NCBI GenBank assembly: GCA_903859375.1
Contig: CAIOMK010000007.1
Coordinates: 1 to 35,638 of the forward strand
Source: Candidatus Moraniibacteriota bacterium
GTDB lineage: Bacteria > Patescibacteriota > Minisyncoccia > Moranbacterales > UBA1568
Length of the DNA stretch: 35,638 bases
Reading direction: 5' to 3'
How positions within the stretch are numbered: the first letter of the stretch is position 1; each line of letters starts with the position of its first letter. The position numbers and the translations under genes were made by a program. Shown here piece after piece: positions 15,705 through 24,732 of this stretch. The notes under the pieces were generated by a model. It did no database searches. It was not told the DNA's origin and was given only the letters and a program-made list of their open reading frames with translations.

Positions 15705-16657
15705 TCACCCATATCCGTTTTGCTTTTTCCGGCGGTACCGTTCTTCACGAAGTCGTATGCCGAAAGTGCGGCGACGGCACCCTGACCGGCGGAAATATTG
15801 TTTTGCCGGTACGGCATATCCGTCACATCGCCGGCGGAGAAAATGCCGGGTCGTGATGTCGCGAACGTCCGGGCATCGACGACGATCTCACCGGACCGAT
15901 TGCATTCGACTGTTTCCCGAATCATTTCCGCATTCGGTATCATTCCGATTTCCACGAAGACACCGGAACAGGGAAGTTCTTTTTTTTCTCCGCATGCAAG
16001 GTCCTCATATCGGAGTGCGGTGACTTTCCGTTCACCTATTATTTCCTCGGACTTCGCGAGTCGCACGGCGGTGACTTTGTCGGATGCAAGGACACGATCC
16101 TGCAAGACGGCGTCGGCGGTGAAGTCGGGATCGAGAGTCAGCACGGTGACATCCGTCGCGTACGGCAACAGATCTTCGACTGCCTCGAACGCGCTGTTGC
16201 CTCCGCCCACTACCGCAACCGTCTTGTTGCGGAAGAACGGTGCGTCGCAGGTCGAACAGTATGCGACCCCTTTGCCCCGGAACGTTTCTTCTCCGGGCAC
16301 ACCGAGTGGCCGATGCCGGACGCCGGATGCGACGATGACCGACTTCGCGAGGAAGACCTCCCCTGTCTCCGTCTCAACGGCAAATGAGCCGTCCGAATGT
16401 TCCCGGACCGACATCACCGTCTCATCCATCCGAAGGTCGATTCCTTCCTGCGCACGCAGATGAGACTCGAGGCGCTCAGCGAATTCCGTGCCGGAAATCG
16501 ATTCCGTGCCGATCCAATTGTCTATCGTCGCCGATACCGACGACGATCCGCCGATCGATTTTGCGACCATGAGCGCACGCATTTTTTTACGTGCGACATA
16601 GATGCCGGCGGAAACGCCGGCAGGACCACCACCTATGATGATGACATCGTAGAGCAT
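15701..16657 (-). CDS. trxB: Thioredoxin reductase-like flavoprotein
   Basis: 318-aa FAD/NAD(P)-binding reductase. FAD motif IIIGGGPAGVSAGIY (7-20), redox pair C134-S-T-C137 in VAYCSTCDAPFF, second dinucleotide fold VAVVGGGNSAFEAVEDL (from about 147) and FAD motif ATSRPGIFSAGDVTD near the end. The position of the NADPH-specific HRRxxxR motif reads TLDPDFTADA, with no arginines, and the GGQL-type FAD motif is GGSSS. The electron donor may therefore be NADH or another carrier instead of NADPH. The gene lies 32 bp after murD. The call as a TrxR-family enzyme is firm; the physiological partner is not. Confidence 0.88.
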   Translation of the reverse strand: MLYDVIIIGGGPAGVSAGIYVARKKMRALMVAKSIGGSSSVSATIDNWIGTESISGTEFAERLESHLRAQEGIDLRMDETVMSVREHSDGSFAVETETGEVFLAKSVIVASGVRHRPLGVPGEETFRGKGVAYCSTCDAPFFRNKTVAVVGGGNSAFEAVEDLLPYATDVTVLTLDPDFTADAVLQDRVLASDKVTAVRLAKSEEIIGERKVTALRYEDLACGEKKELPCSGVFVEIGMIPNAEMIRETVECNRSGEIVVDARTFATSRPGIFSAGDVTDMPYRQNNISAGQGAVAALSAYDFVKNGTAGKSKTDMGD

Positions 16658-16689
16658 AAGTATATCCGTAACGGATCGACACGCCGCGT

Positions 16690-18099
16690 TTATTTCTTCC
16701 CCGTGGCGATACCCGCCACCGCTTCGCGGAATTTCTCACCGCGATCGAATTCATTCTTGAACAGTCCGAAGCTCGCGGCGCCGGGAGACAGGAGTACGAT
16801 ATCACCCGGCTCGGCCGAGCGGAACGCGAACTCGACCGCCTTGCCCATATCCGACACCGTTTCGAACCGCCTCTTCTTATCCTCTTCCGGGAGACGGCTG
16901 CGGATTTCCCGAAGCAGACGCTCCGTCCCGTTTCCCTCCAGGAACACGGCACCCTTCGCACTCCGTATGATCTCTTCGGCAAGCGGTGCGAAGTCGAGAT
17001 TCTTGTCCGAACCGCCGGCAATCATGATGACCGGGGCGTCGAAGGACCGGAGTGCCAGAACCGCGGACTCCGGAACAGTCGCGGCGGAATCATTATAAAA
17101 CGACACGTCACGCTTCTCCGCGATGAATTCGAGCCGGTGTGGCACGCCGCGAAACGTACGCAGACCGGATGCTATTTTGGAAGCGGGAACGCCCGCCATG
17201 AATACGGCCGTCGCGGCGGCGATGGCGTCCGGAAGGATATGACCACCCGGGATCCGTATATCGGACGTGCGGAACAGGACGGTCTCCTTGTCGTCCCGGA
17301 CGATGACGACCTCGTCTCCGCTGAAGAAGACACCCTGGCTCCGCTCGCCTTCCTTTGAAGAGAAAAAGATCTTTTCGGAGGGAACGGAATCTTCCCGTAT
17401 GAAATCGAGTGTCGAATCCGCTATGACGATATCCCCTTTCTTCTGTGACGAATACAGGTACTGCTTGTCACGACGGTATGCTGATATGGATCGGTAGTAG
17501 TTGAGATGATCCGGAAAAAAATTTGTGAACACCGCGATATGAGGACTCCTCTTCAGGCGTCCGAGTGCGGAGAGCCTCCAGCTTGAAAGCTCGAATACGA
17601 CGATATCCTTGGGATGGATCTTCCCGATCATCCCGAGAACGGGAGCACGGCTTATGCCGACTTGTGCCACGCCTCGTCCCGATTCTTTCAGGATGTGGGC
17701 GATCATGCTCGCGGTCGTCGTCTTCCCCTTCGTGCCGGTAACCCCGATGATCGTATTGTCACAGTTGTCGAAGAAGATGCCCGAATCCATCTCGACTTGA
17801 ATCCCGTTCGACTCGGCGAGCCTGACATATTCGTTCGTCCAAGGGATGGCCGGGTTCTTGATGACCAGGTCGGTACGCAAAAAATCCTCCGGGCGATGTT
17901 GCCCGAGGACATAGGTGATATTCCCGTATCGCGCGAGACGGGTCAGAGAAGGAAGAAGTTCTTCCCTGTTCTTCATGTCTGTAACGATGATTTCCTTGAC
18001 GCCCGCGCGCTCAAGAAACTCAACGGTGCCGACACCGCCCTCGTTTACACCGAGCCCGAATACGGTCACTTTTTTCCCTTTGAGATCTTCTTTTTTCAT
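16690..18099 (-). CDS. murD: UDP-N-acetylmuramoylalanine--D-glutamate ligase MurD
   Basis: Mur ligase of 469 aa that adds D-Glu to UDP-MurNAc-L-Ala. N-terminal Rossmann domain VTVFGLGVNEGGVGTVEFL (11-29), ATP-binding loop GVTGTKGKTTT (119-129), ELSSWRL in the central domain, and the C-terminal domain with PHRLEFI and FYNDSAATVPES. The NPAIPW segment near 82-87 replaces the usual SPG(I/V)P. NDSAAT instead of NDSKAT is the variant seen in part of the family. MurD is preferred over MurC or MurF by size, the ELSS motif and domain order. trxB follows; a hairpin (18144-18171) lies upstream. Confidence 0.93.
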   Translation of the reverse strand: MKKEDLKGKKVTVFGLGVNEGGVGTVEFLERAGVKEIIVTDMKNREELLPSLTRLARYGNITYVLGQHRPEDFLRTDLVIKNPAIPWTNEYVRLAESNGIQVEMDSGIFFDNCDNTIIGVTGTKGKTTTASMIAHILKESGRGVAQVGISRAPVLGMIGKIHPKDIVVFELSSWRLSALGRLKRSPHIAVFTNFFPDHLNYYRSISAYRRDKQYLYSSQKKGDIVIADSTLDFIREDSVPSEKIFFSSKEGERSQGVFFSGDEVVIVRDDKETVLFRTSDIRIPGGHILPDAIAAATAVFMAGVPASKIASGLRTFRGVPHRLEFIAEKRDVSFYNDSAATVPESAVLALRSFDAPVIMIAGGSDKNLDFAPLAEEIIRSAKGAVFLEGNGTERLLREIRSRLPEEDKKRRFETVSDMGKAVEFAFRSAEPGDIVLLSPGAASFGLFKNEFDRGEKFREAVAGIATGKK

Positions 18100-18143
18100 A
18101 AGTCCGCGTACTGTCTAATTCAGCTTCCCGTCGACACGGAACT

Positions 18144-18171
18144 CCGCGCGTCAAGGAAATGACCCGCGCGG
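18144..18171. terminator. GC-rich hairpin between the deacylase-like gene and murD
   Basis: CCGCGCGTCA (18144-18153) pairs with TGAC..CGCGCGG (18160-18171) with a 2-nt bulge. No T-run follows on the minus strand, so it is either a factor-dependent terminator or a leader hairpin of murD. Confidence 0.4.
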
Positions 18172-18196
18172 CGCATACCGTTATGAAAAAACGATA

Positions 18197-19789
18197 TCAT
18201 CCGAACAGCCCGTATCTTTTTGCACGTATCGTCTCCCCCGCCCGGGTGCCGTTCCATACACCGTCTTCGGCCGTCACTTTGCCGCTGACGATCACCGCAT
18301 GGACACCGACCGGATAGTGGAAAGGATCATCCAATGTGGAACGTTCGGCGATGGTCGCCGGATCGAACACTACGATATCAGCCTTGAACTTTTCGCGCAA
18401 GAAGCCCCGGTCGTTCAGTCCGAATTTGATTGCCGGCTTTCCGGTCATCTTGTATACGGCTTCTTCCCATGACAGCACTTTTTCCTTGCGGACATATTGC
18501 TCGAATACCCGCGGGAACGTCCCGAAGTTTCTCGGGTGGACCGCATTTCCGGTCGCACCGTATTCCGTAGAATATCCGACACCGTTCGAGCTGATGATGG
18601 AAAAGGGATGACGGACGGCTTTCGCGACGTTTTCCGGACTCGACACTTCAAGCGATACGATAGCGCGACCTCCGCTCGCGAGCAACACGTCGATGACGAC
18701 GTCCTCCGGCGACTTCCGTTGCGATTTCGCGATCGACGCGACCGTCTTCGGACCATGAGTCGAACTGATAGCCGTGATCAGCAATCTCATGCCGGAATAG
18801 TCAAGTCCGCTTTCGTGCATATCGCGGACGACGGCTTCCCGAACCTTTGGATCACGAAGCCTATGCAACATCGTATCTCGGCCACTTTCCGTCACCCAAT
18901 CGGGAAGAAACGTATATAAAACCGAACCGCTCGCGGTATACGGGTACACATCGAAGGTTATGTCGAATCCGTCCTGGGCGGCGTTCCGGATGATCCCAAG
19001 CGCGTCCTCGAACAGAGGCCAGTTCCGCTTCCCGACCGCTTTCAGGTGGGAGATGTGAAGAGGCACACCCGAGCCTTTCGCTGAGGAGATCGCCTCCTCG
19101 GTCGCCTTCAACAGGTTCTCGCCCTCGTCTCGCAGATACGTGACATACATACCGTTCCTTTTCGCGACCAGGTCAAGCATTCCGGATATTTCATTGTTCT
19201 CGGCGAGCCGGGCGTGCGTGAATTTGAGAGCGGTCGAGAATCCGATAGCGCCTTCATCGAGAGCACGACGAAGGAGCAGCTTCATCGTGGACAGGTCGCT
19301 GTCGGTCGGTTTTTTGGTCGGGTTACGCAAGACACCACGACGGATCGTCCCATGTCCGGCCAATGTCGCGAAATTCACCGACAACGGCCGGTGTTCCATC
19401 TCTTTCAGAAATTCTTTCATCGAGAGCCAGTTGAATGTCACCGCATCCACATCCGTCCATTTCTGAATGGAGCGGAGACTCTCCGGCTCGACAAGCGGGG
19501 CAAGTGAAGCTCCGGAGTTCCCGCCGATTATCGTCGTCACGCCCTGCAAGAGCATGCCATGCAGTCCCGGGTTACGGAAAATTTCCCAGTACGCGTCTGA
19601 GTGATTGTTGACATCTATGAATCCCGGCGCGACATAACAGCCGTCAGCATTGATGATCTTCTCCGCCGTCTCGCCGGACAGGTTCCCGATCGAAACGATC
19701 ACGTTCTCCTTCACGCCGATATCGGCCCGGAACATGGCGGATCCGGATCCGTCTATCACAATGCCGTTTTTTATAAGGAGATCGTACAT
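18197..19789 (-). CDS. D-aminoacylase-family amidohydrolase, metal site apparently lost
   Basis: 530 aa from the ATG at 19789 (MYDLLIKNGIVIDGSGSAMF); a TTG at 19828 would add 13 unconserved residues. The fold of the N-acyl-D-amino-acid deacylase family is complete: N-terminal beta sandwich, PGFID strand (55-59), GVTTI strand, HISHLK (245-250), HPRNFGTFPRVF (418-429) and C-terminal KADIVVFD. Yet four metal-ligand positions are altered: first His of HxH is N61 (H63 kept), the bridging Cys of GNCG is S92, the His of T-H-x-R is Y218 and the Asp of SDG is N402; H248 is kept. This points to a non-catalytic or altered enzyme. It sits between gap and murD, 61 bp after gap, so a D-amino-acid or wall-related role would have been expected. 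Confidence 0.85.
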   Translation of the reverse strand: MYDLLIKNGIVIDGSGSAMFRADIGVKENVIVSIGNLSGETAEKIINADGCYVAPGFIDVNNHSDAYWEIFRNPGLHGMLLQGVTTIIGGNSGASLAPLVEPESLRSIQKWTDVDAVTFNWLSMKEFLKEMEHRPLSVNFATLAGHGTIRRGVLRNPTKKPTDSDLSTMKLLLRRALDEGAIGFSTALKFTHARLAENNEISGMLDLVAKRNGMYVTYLRDEGENLLKATEEAISSAKGSGVPLHISHLKAVGKRNWPLFEDALGIIRNAAQDGFDITFDVYPYTASGSVLYTFLPDWVTESGRDTMLHRLRDPKVREAVVRDMHESGLDYSGMRLLITAISSTHGPKTVASIAKSQRKSPEDVVIDVLLASGGRAIVSLEVSSPENVAKAVRHPFSIISSNGVGYSTEYGATGNAVHPRNFGTFPRVFEQYVRKEKVLSWEEAVYKMTGKPAIKFGLNDRGFLREKFKADIVVFDPATIAERSTLDDPFHYPVGVHAVIVSGKVTAEDGVWNGTRAGETIRAKRYGLFG

Positions 19790-19850
19790 AACGGAAAGAT
19801 TCGGGGAGTGAACAGACGGAAACCACAAAAGGAAACCGGCGGAGTGGAGC

Positions 19851-20849
19851 CTAGATTTCTTCGGCCAATTCTACGAGCCGATTCGAATATCCCCATTCAT
19901 TATCATACCACGCCATGACTTTCACGAGATCCCCATCCACCACTTTGGTGAGGGAAAGATCGACGATGCTCGAATACGGATTACCGATGAAATCGGCTGA
20001 AACCAGCTGTTCATGCGTAACGGAAAGGGCGCGGGAATATTCCTTGTCCTTGCTTGCCTCTTCGAGGACGGCATTCACCTCTTCCATGGTCGTCTTTTTG
20101 GCGACAAGGAACGTGAAATCCGTAAGCGAGGCGACGATGGTGGGGACGCGGACGGAAAGGCCGTCGAATTTTCCGGAGAGTTCCGGCATCAGTCGTGCCA
20201 CGGAAATAGCCGCACCGGTCGTGGTCGGAACGATGTTCTGTGCCGCCGCACGTGCGCGACGGAGATCTTTGTGCGGTCCGTCTTCAAGATTCTGATCGGC
20301 CGTGTATGAATGGATCGTCGTCATCATCGCTTTCACGATACCGAATTTGTCCGCGATGATCTTCGCGACGGGCGCTATACAATTGGTCGTACATGACGCG
20401 TTCGAGATGATCGGTTCGCCCTTGTATTCCCGGTCATTCACGCCTATAAGATATGTCGGGATTTCGTTGTCCCCTTTCGGCGGTGCGGACAAGACGACCT
20501 GCTTGGCTCCGGCGGTGAGATGCTGACCGGCGGAAGCGCCGTCGACAAACCGTCCGGTGCATTCCAAAACCACCTCCACGCCGAGTTCTTTCCACGGAAG
20601 ATTCTTCGGATCCGGTTCCGAAAAAACGGGGTAGCGCTTGCCGTCGACGATGATCGCACCTTTCTCCGCAGATACGGAATATCGATACGCCCCATACGTC
20701 GTATCATACTTGAGTAGGTGTGCAAGCGTCTCGGCATCGGTAAGATCATTGATGGCGACGATCTCCGTCCCCTTCCGCTCGAGAGCAATCTTGAATGAGG
20801 CGCGTCCAATACGACCGAATCCGTTTATAGCCATCTTCTTCACTGCCAT
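19851..20849 (-). CDS. gap: Glyceraldehyde-3-phosphate dehydrogenase
   Basis: 332-aa glycolytic enzyme that oxidises and phosphorylates G3P. NAD motif INGFGRIGR (8-16) with D35 in AINDLTD at the adenosine ribose site, active-site SNASCTTNC with C153, the His in TTIHSYTADQNLEDGPHKDLRRARAAA, and the C-terminal WYDNEWGYSNR. All catalytic residues are present and the length is normal. It has its own 240-bp upstream region with two promoter-like direct repeats. The deacylase-like gene follows closely, probably in one transcript. Confidence 0.97.
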   Translation of the reverse strand: MAVKKMAINGFGRIGRASFKIALERKGTEIVAINDLTDAETLAHLLKYDTTYGAYRYSVSAEKGAIIVDGKRYPVFSEPDPKNLPWKELGVEVVLECTGRFVDGASAGQHLTAGAKQVVLSAPPKGDNEIPTYLIGVNDREYKGEPIISNASCTTNCIAPVAKIIADKFGIVKAMMTTIHSYTADQNLEDGPHKDLRRARAAAQNIVPTTTGAAISVARLMPELSGKFDGLSVRVPTIVASLTDFTFLVAKKTTMEEVNAVLEEASKDKEYSRALSVTHEQLVSADFIGNPYSSIVDLSLTKVVDGDLVKVMAWYDNEWGYSNRLVELAEEI

Positions 20850-20981
20850 ATGTTTTTTATTATTGTTTGTCGATTTTTTTATGGTTCGTTTTTCCCGGCG
20901 TCCTTTCCGGACCGGTCATGGAGCACCTCCGGCGCGTCCTATTCCCTCGTGTTTCATCGTACGTTTTTCACATCACCGCTC

Positions 20982-21074
20982 ACATTCCCATAGTATACAC
21001 TTTTCAACTCATTTTTTACACTTTTCTTTTTTCACTTCACCGTTTCTATTCCCAACAGTATATATGTTTCAATT
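20982..21074 (-). promoter_or_regulatory. Duplicated promoter-like element upstream of gap
   Basis: Two direct copies of the block ATTCCCA-n-AGTATA (plus-strand reading) lie at 20984-20997 and 21049-21062, about 65 bp apart; on the minus strand each gives TATACT followed by TGGGAAT, preceded by TTGAAA 4-5 bp upstream. TATACT is a good -10. The rest of 20850-21089 is pyrimidine-rich with no gene. Two tandem promoters or two regulator sites are possible. Confidence 0.5.
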
Positions 21075-21089
21075 TGTATTTTTCGTTTC

Positions 21090-21947
21090 CTATGCCTTGC
21101 CGTTGCATCCGAACAGGAGAATCTTCCGTTTCACCGTCTCCTTGACCGCATTTCGGGCAGGCTCCAGGATGCTCCTGATATCCGTTTTGTCTCCCGCCTC
21201 AATCGCCCGGGTCACTTCTCCGACGAAGGCAAGTTTGATAGCGGTATCGATGTTGAAGCATGAAATTCCGCGACGGATCACTTCCTCGGCCTTGCCGTCC
21301 TCCCAATCAGACGCCCCATGCAGTACGAGCGGTATGTGCACCTTGTCAGCGATCCTTGAAAGCCTGTCATAATCGGGCTCGGGACGTTCCGCTGCGAATC
21401 CGTGAGCATTGCCAATCGCGACCGCGAGCGTATCGATTCCGGTCTCCATTACGAACCGCTCCGCCTCGTCGGGATCGGTCATGTATTTGTCCCAGTCGAC
21501 GACGCCGTGCACCTCGGAAAGGTACGGGACGTTTCCAAGCTCTCCTTGAACCGAAACGCCTCCGTTCGCACGCGCGTACTCGACGACCTTTGCGGTCACC
21601 CGGGCATTGTCGACATACGGATGTCGTGACCCGTCGTACATCACCGAAGAAAAACCGATCTCGATGGACCGTTCGACGATTTCAAAACTCTTGCCGTGAT
21701 CAAGGTGTATCGCGACCGGCAGATGAGGGTGATAGAACTCGGCCATGTTCCGCACGAGATGGAATATGGACCTGCCTCCGGCATAGTCCATCGTCTTCTC
21801 CGTGACCTGGATGATGACCGGGGAAGAAAGCTCCGCGGCGGCGTCGAGGATCGCCATGGTCGTCTCGAGATTGACCGTATTGAACGCCCCGACGGCGTAC
21901 TTGCCCTCCTTCACCTTGTCCAATATCGCTTTCGTTGTGACGATCAT
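21090..21947 (-). CDS. fba: Class II fructose-bisphosphate aldolase
   Basis: Zinc-dependent aldolase of 285 aa that interconverts fructose-1,6-bisphosphate with the two triose phosphates. HLDHGKSFE gives catalytic D83 and zinc ligand H84; GELG (E136), GNAHG (H182) and LVLHGASD (H210) complete the metal site; SVMYDGSRHPYVDN replaces the usual SVMIDGS. Tagatose-bisphosphate aldolase (GatY/KbaY) belongs to the same family and cannot be excluded, but neighbours gap and tpiA favour glycolysis or gluconeogenesis. It starts 11 bp after the tpiA stop. Confidence 0.9.
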   Translation of the reverse strand: MIVTTKAILDKVKEGKYAVGAFNTVNLETTMAILDAAAELSSPVIIQVTEKTMDYAGGRSIFHLVRNMAEFYHPHLPVAIHLDHGKSFEIVERSIEIGFSSVMYDGSRHPYVDNARVTAKVVEYARANGGVSVQGELGNVPYLSEVHGVVDWDKYMTDPDEAERFVMETGIDTLAVAIGNAHGFAAERPEPDYDRLSRIADKVHIPLVLHGASDWEDGKAEEVIRRGISCFNIDTAIKLAFVGEVTRAIEAGDKTDIRSILEPARNAVKETVKRKILLFGCNGKA

Positions 21948-21958
21948 ATGGGAAACGC

Positions 21959-22762
21959 TTAGCTATTATTATCCGACACTTCAGAGTCCGTGGATCCATA
22001 TCCTCCGATATGTCGTGCCATCCGGACCAGCTCGTGCGGATACAGACTTTCCCGACCGACCAGCACGCCGTCCATCCGAGGCTCAAGGCACAACCGATCA
22101 AGGAGAGACTCCTTTACCGATCCTCCATAGAGAACCGGAATCCGATCTGCGACCGATGGCCCGTACGCTTCCGCAAGCGCCCGATGGATGACGATCCTCA
22201 TTTCGAAAATATCCTCCGATTCCGGAATCACGTCCGAACCGATCGCCCAACGGGGTTCATAGGCGACCACTACCCGTTCGGCCATCATCGGTGAGACATC
22301 CCGGAACGCCTCGACAATCTGCCCGGAAACGATATCTGCCGCTACGCCGCGTTCACGGTCCTCGGCCGTTTCGCCGACACACAGTATCGGACGAATGTTC
22401 TCGTGCAATGCGGCGCGGACTTTCCATCCGACTTCTCCGTCGGTCTCATGTGCATAGAGTCGGCGTTCGCTGTGTCCGATGACGACGAAACCGGCATGCA
22501 CATCGTTCAACATCGAAGTCGATATCTGACTCGTATACGATCCTTCCTTTTCCCAAAAGACATCCTGCGCCCCAAGAGAGACGTTCTCCGGAAGCTCACG
22601 GGAAAACCGTTCGAGATATATGGAAGAAGGTGCGACGACTATCTCGACATTCTCGATCCGCTTGCCGAACAGTTCCTTTTTGAGTGCCACAAGATAATGC
22701 TCCGTTTCGGAAACGGAGTTCAGGTTCATTTTCAGATTTCCGACGAGATATCGTTTCTTCAT
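21959..22762 (-). CDS. tpiA: Triosephosphate isomerase
   Basis: 267-aa TIM-barrel enzyme from the ATG at 22762 (MKKRYLVGNLKMN); a longer frame to 22957 overlaps galT and is not credible. Catalytic residues are K11 (GNLKMN, where most have GNWKMN), H97 (IGHSERR) and E169 (VAYEPRWAIGS), plus the phosphate loop LYGGSVK. The tail after MARHIGGYG is polar and slightly longer than usual. It lies between galT (37 bp upstream) and fba (11 bp downstream) in one run. Confidence 0.95.
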   Translation of the reverse strand: MKKRYLVGNLKMNLNSVSETEHYLVALKKELFGKRIENVEIVVAPSSIYLERFSRELPENVSLGAQDVFWEKEGSYTSQISTSMLNDVHAGFVVIGHSERRLYAHETDGEVGWKVRAALHENIRPILCVGETAEDRERGVAADIVSGQIVEAFRDVSPMMAERVVVAYEPRWAIGSDVIPESEDIFEMRIVIHRALAEAYGPSVADRIPVLYGGSVKESLLDRLCLEPRMDGVLVGRESLYPHELVRMARHIGGYGSTDSEVSDNNS

Positions 22763-22799
22763 AGGAGCATACTGATGTCGCCGGAGAGGCTCGGGAGCA

Positions 22800-23861
22800 T
22801 TATTCCGATTGTATCTGTTCACGAAGGTATTCGGCAGCTTTCTCGGGTTCGATGGTCGAGACTTCGATGCCGGTCGAGAGTTCGAACCCGGCCCAGACGG
22901 ACGTTTTCGGCAGAATCTCCACATGCCACCGATAATGGGGGTATTCACGGCCGTCACACGGCGAAGTATTCAGGAAAAAATTGTATGGAGGATCGCCGAG
23001 ACCTTTCTGAAGTGCCTTGAGGGTCTTCTGGAGGGCATCCGCGAGCGATATTTTCTCCTCTTCGGTAATACGCTCGAAATACGGGTTATCGGATCGTTTC
23101 GGCAGGATCCACAACTCGAACGCGACACGGGAAGCGAACGGACAAAATACGAGGAAGTGTTCGTTCTCATAGACGCGACGCACTCCGGACTCGCACTCGT
23201 GATCAAGAATGGACTGGAACACGTTCGCCTTATGATTCCGGTAGTAGAGTTCCGCGCCTCGGAGCTGAAGCTCGATATACGGCGAGACGACCGGGATCGC
23301 CATCAGTTGCGAATGTGGGTGAGCGATGGACGAGCCAGCTTCCTTGCCGTGATTATGAAATATCTGGATATACTTCACAGACTTTTTCGTCATCAGTGAA
23401 CTATACCGGCTTTGGTACGCATCGACGACTTCGGCCGTCTGCCACAGTTCCAGATCGGCGAGGCTTTTCTTCGCGTCCCTCGTGATGATGACCTCGTGAT
23501 ACCCGACTCCGTTTATCGCAAAATACGGTCCTTCCGAATGGTCTTTCGGCATTCGACCGGCCGCAAACGCCGGGTACAGGTTCGGAATCACCACCAGACT
23601 CCAATCACCGTCCGGTTTGCGATAGACCAATACGGGCTCTTTCTGCCCGCTCGCCACGAGATCCACAAACGGATCGGCGACATTCGGATCTTCCTCGATC
23701 CGCTCCTTCGTAATAAAATCATCCGGACGTTTTGCCCGGCCCGTCGCTATGACGACCCAATCCCCTGTGATGATGTCCTGACGAAGTTCTGATTGGGAAT
23801 CGGTCGGCTTTTTCGCCTGCGCCGGTTTCTTCTCATCTCCGTCACGTATTTCTATGTTCAC
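22800..23861 (-). CDS. galT: Galactose-1-phosphate uridylyltransferase (GalT-like)
   Basis: HIT-superfamily nucleotidyltransferase of 353 aa. Motifs are FHNHGKEAGSSIAHPHSQL with the HPH triad at 181-183 (H183 the expected uridylylated His), RQDIITGDWVVIATGRAKRPDDF at the N-terminus and a second half containing YPHYRWHVEILPK. It transfers UMP between UDP-glucose and a hexose 1-phosphate. With no galK or galE in the window, it may instead be a general UDP-sugar or ADP-sugar phosphorylase supplying glycosyl donors to the many glycosyltransferases here. The first 25 residues are a charged, variable extension. Confidence 0.88.
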   Translation of the reverse strand: MNIEIRDGDEKKPAQAKKPTDSQSELRQDIITGDWVVIATGRAKRPDDFITKERIEEDPNVADPFVDLVASGQKEPVLVYRKPDGDWSLVVIPNLYPAFAAGRMPKDHSEGPYFAINGVGYHEVIITRDAKKSLADLELWQTAEVVDAYQSRYSSLMTKKSVKYIQIFHNHGKEAGSSIAHPHSQLMAIPVVSPYIELQLRGAELYYRNHKANVFQSILDHECESGVRRVYENEHFLVFCPFASRVAFELWILPKRSDNPYFERITEEEKISLADALQKTLKALQKGLGDPPYNFFLNTSPCDGREYPHYRWHVEILPKTSVWAGFELSTGIEVSTIEPEKAAEYLREQIQSE

Positions 23862-23900
23862 GATGTTTGTATTTCCTCCTGTTTATCGGTCCCTCTACCC

Positions 23901-24659
23901 TCACAGTTTTTCCTTGAGGCGATATTCACCTTTCCAGAGTCGAACCCGCGTCTTCCATAAATCAATCAGCACTTGGACGAACCCGTTCTTGCCGGTCAGT
24001 GACACGGTCGACCCTTCTTCGTTCATCCAGCGGATCGGCATCTGCGCGACCTTGTATCCGAGTCGCTCCGAGAGTGTCACGAGTTCGAAATCGAACCCGA
24101 ACCGATCGACGACCATCCGATTCGCGATCGCCTCGGCCGCTTCGCCGGTGAGTGCCTTGAACCCGCATTGCGTGTCCGGATACCGCCAGAGCCCGAGAAG
24201 TATACGGATAGCCCAATTCCCCATGTCTCCCATGACTTCCCGATATTTCGGCTGATGCACCTGTATATAGGAATCTTTGTGGTCCCGGGAACCTATGACG
24301 ACATCGAACCCTTTTTCAAATTCCGGTGCGAACGAATCCCAATGGGTGATAGAGGTGGAACCATCGGCATCCATGAATATTCGTATTTTCCCTTTCGCCT
24401 CGAGCAGTCCCTGTCGTACGACATACCCCTTTCCATGATTCTCGGGGTTCTCGATGGTGCGGAGGTTCGGAATCTGTAATGCGTAATTGCGCGCCACTTC
24501 CGCGGTATTGTCAGGTGAACCGTCCACTACGACGATGATTTCGTATGAAAAGTCTTTTCCTTGCAGATATTTGTCAATTTCCAAAAGATTTCTCCCGATG
24601 CGCTCACCCTCCTTGTATGAAGGTATGACGATCGAGAGGTATGGCTGCGTATCTGTCAT
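23901..24659 (-). CDS. GT2-family glycosyltransferase (polyprenyl-phosphate sugar synthase type)
   Basis: 252 aa, GT-A fold. It starts LSIVIPSYKEGERIGRNL, has VVVDGSPDNTAEVA, the DxD motif at D97-A-D99 (FMDADGSTS), and DTQCGFKALTGEAAEAI followed by FDFELVTLSERLGYKV, the pattern of dolichyl-phosphate glucose/mannose synthase-like enzymes. No membrane segments are seen, so it would act at the cytoplasmic face on a lipid carrier. It has its own promoter with a perfect 14-bp palindrome and is followed by galT after 39 bp. Confidence 0.88.
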   Translation of the reverse strand: MTDTQPYLSIVIPSYKEGERIGRNLLEIDKYLQGKDFSYEIIVVVDGSPDNTAEVARNYALQIPNLRTIENPENHGKGYVVRQGLLEAKGKIRIFMDADGSTSITHWDSFAPEFEKGFDVVIGSRDHKDSYIQVHQPKYREVMGDMGNWAIRILLGLWRYPDTQCGFKALTGEAAEAIANRMVVDRFGFDFELVTLSERLGYKVAQMPIRWMNEEGSTVSLTGKNGFVQVLIDLWKTRVRLWKGEYRLKEKL

Positions 24660-24688
24660 ACAGGGGAACCTAGTGATTACTTTCCGTC

Positions 24689-24717
24689 ATTATAACATGG
24701 AAATTCCGATATCGGAA
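24689..24717 (-). promoter_or_regulatory. Extended -10 promoter with operator-like palindrome for the GT2 gene
   Basis: TGTTATAAT (TATAAT at 24694-24689) fits an extended -10. A perfect palindrome TTCCGATATCGGAA (24704-24717) overlaps the -35 zone, where no good hexamer is present. The start site near 24682 leaves a leader of about 22 nt. Confidence 0.6.
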
Positions 24718-24732
24718 AGACGTTCCGCTCTC

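Noticed and set aside
22763-22957. N-terminal extension of tpiA over galT
   Set aside because: TIM proteins begin at the strand before GNxKMN; the extension is the antisense-like shadow of the galT 3' end frame.
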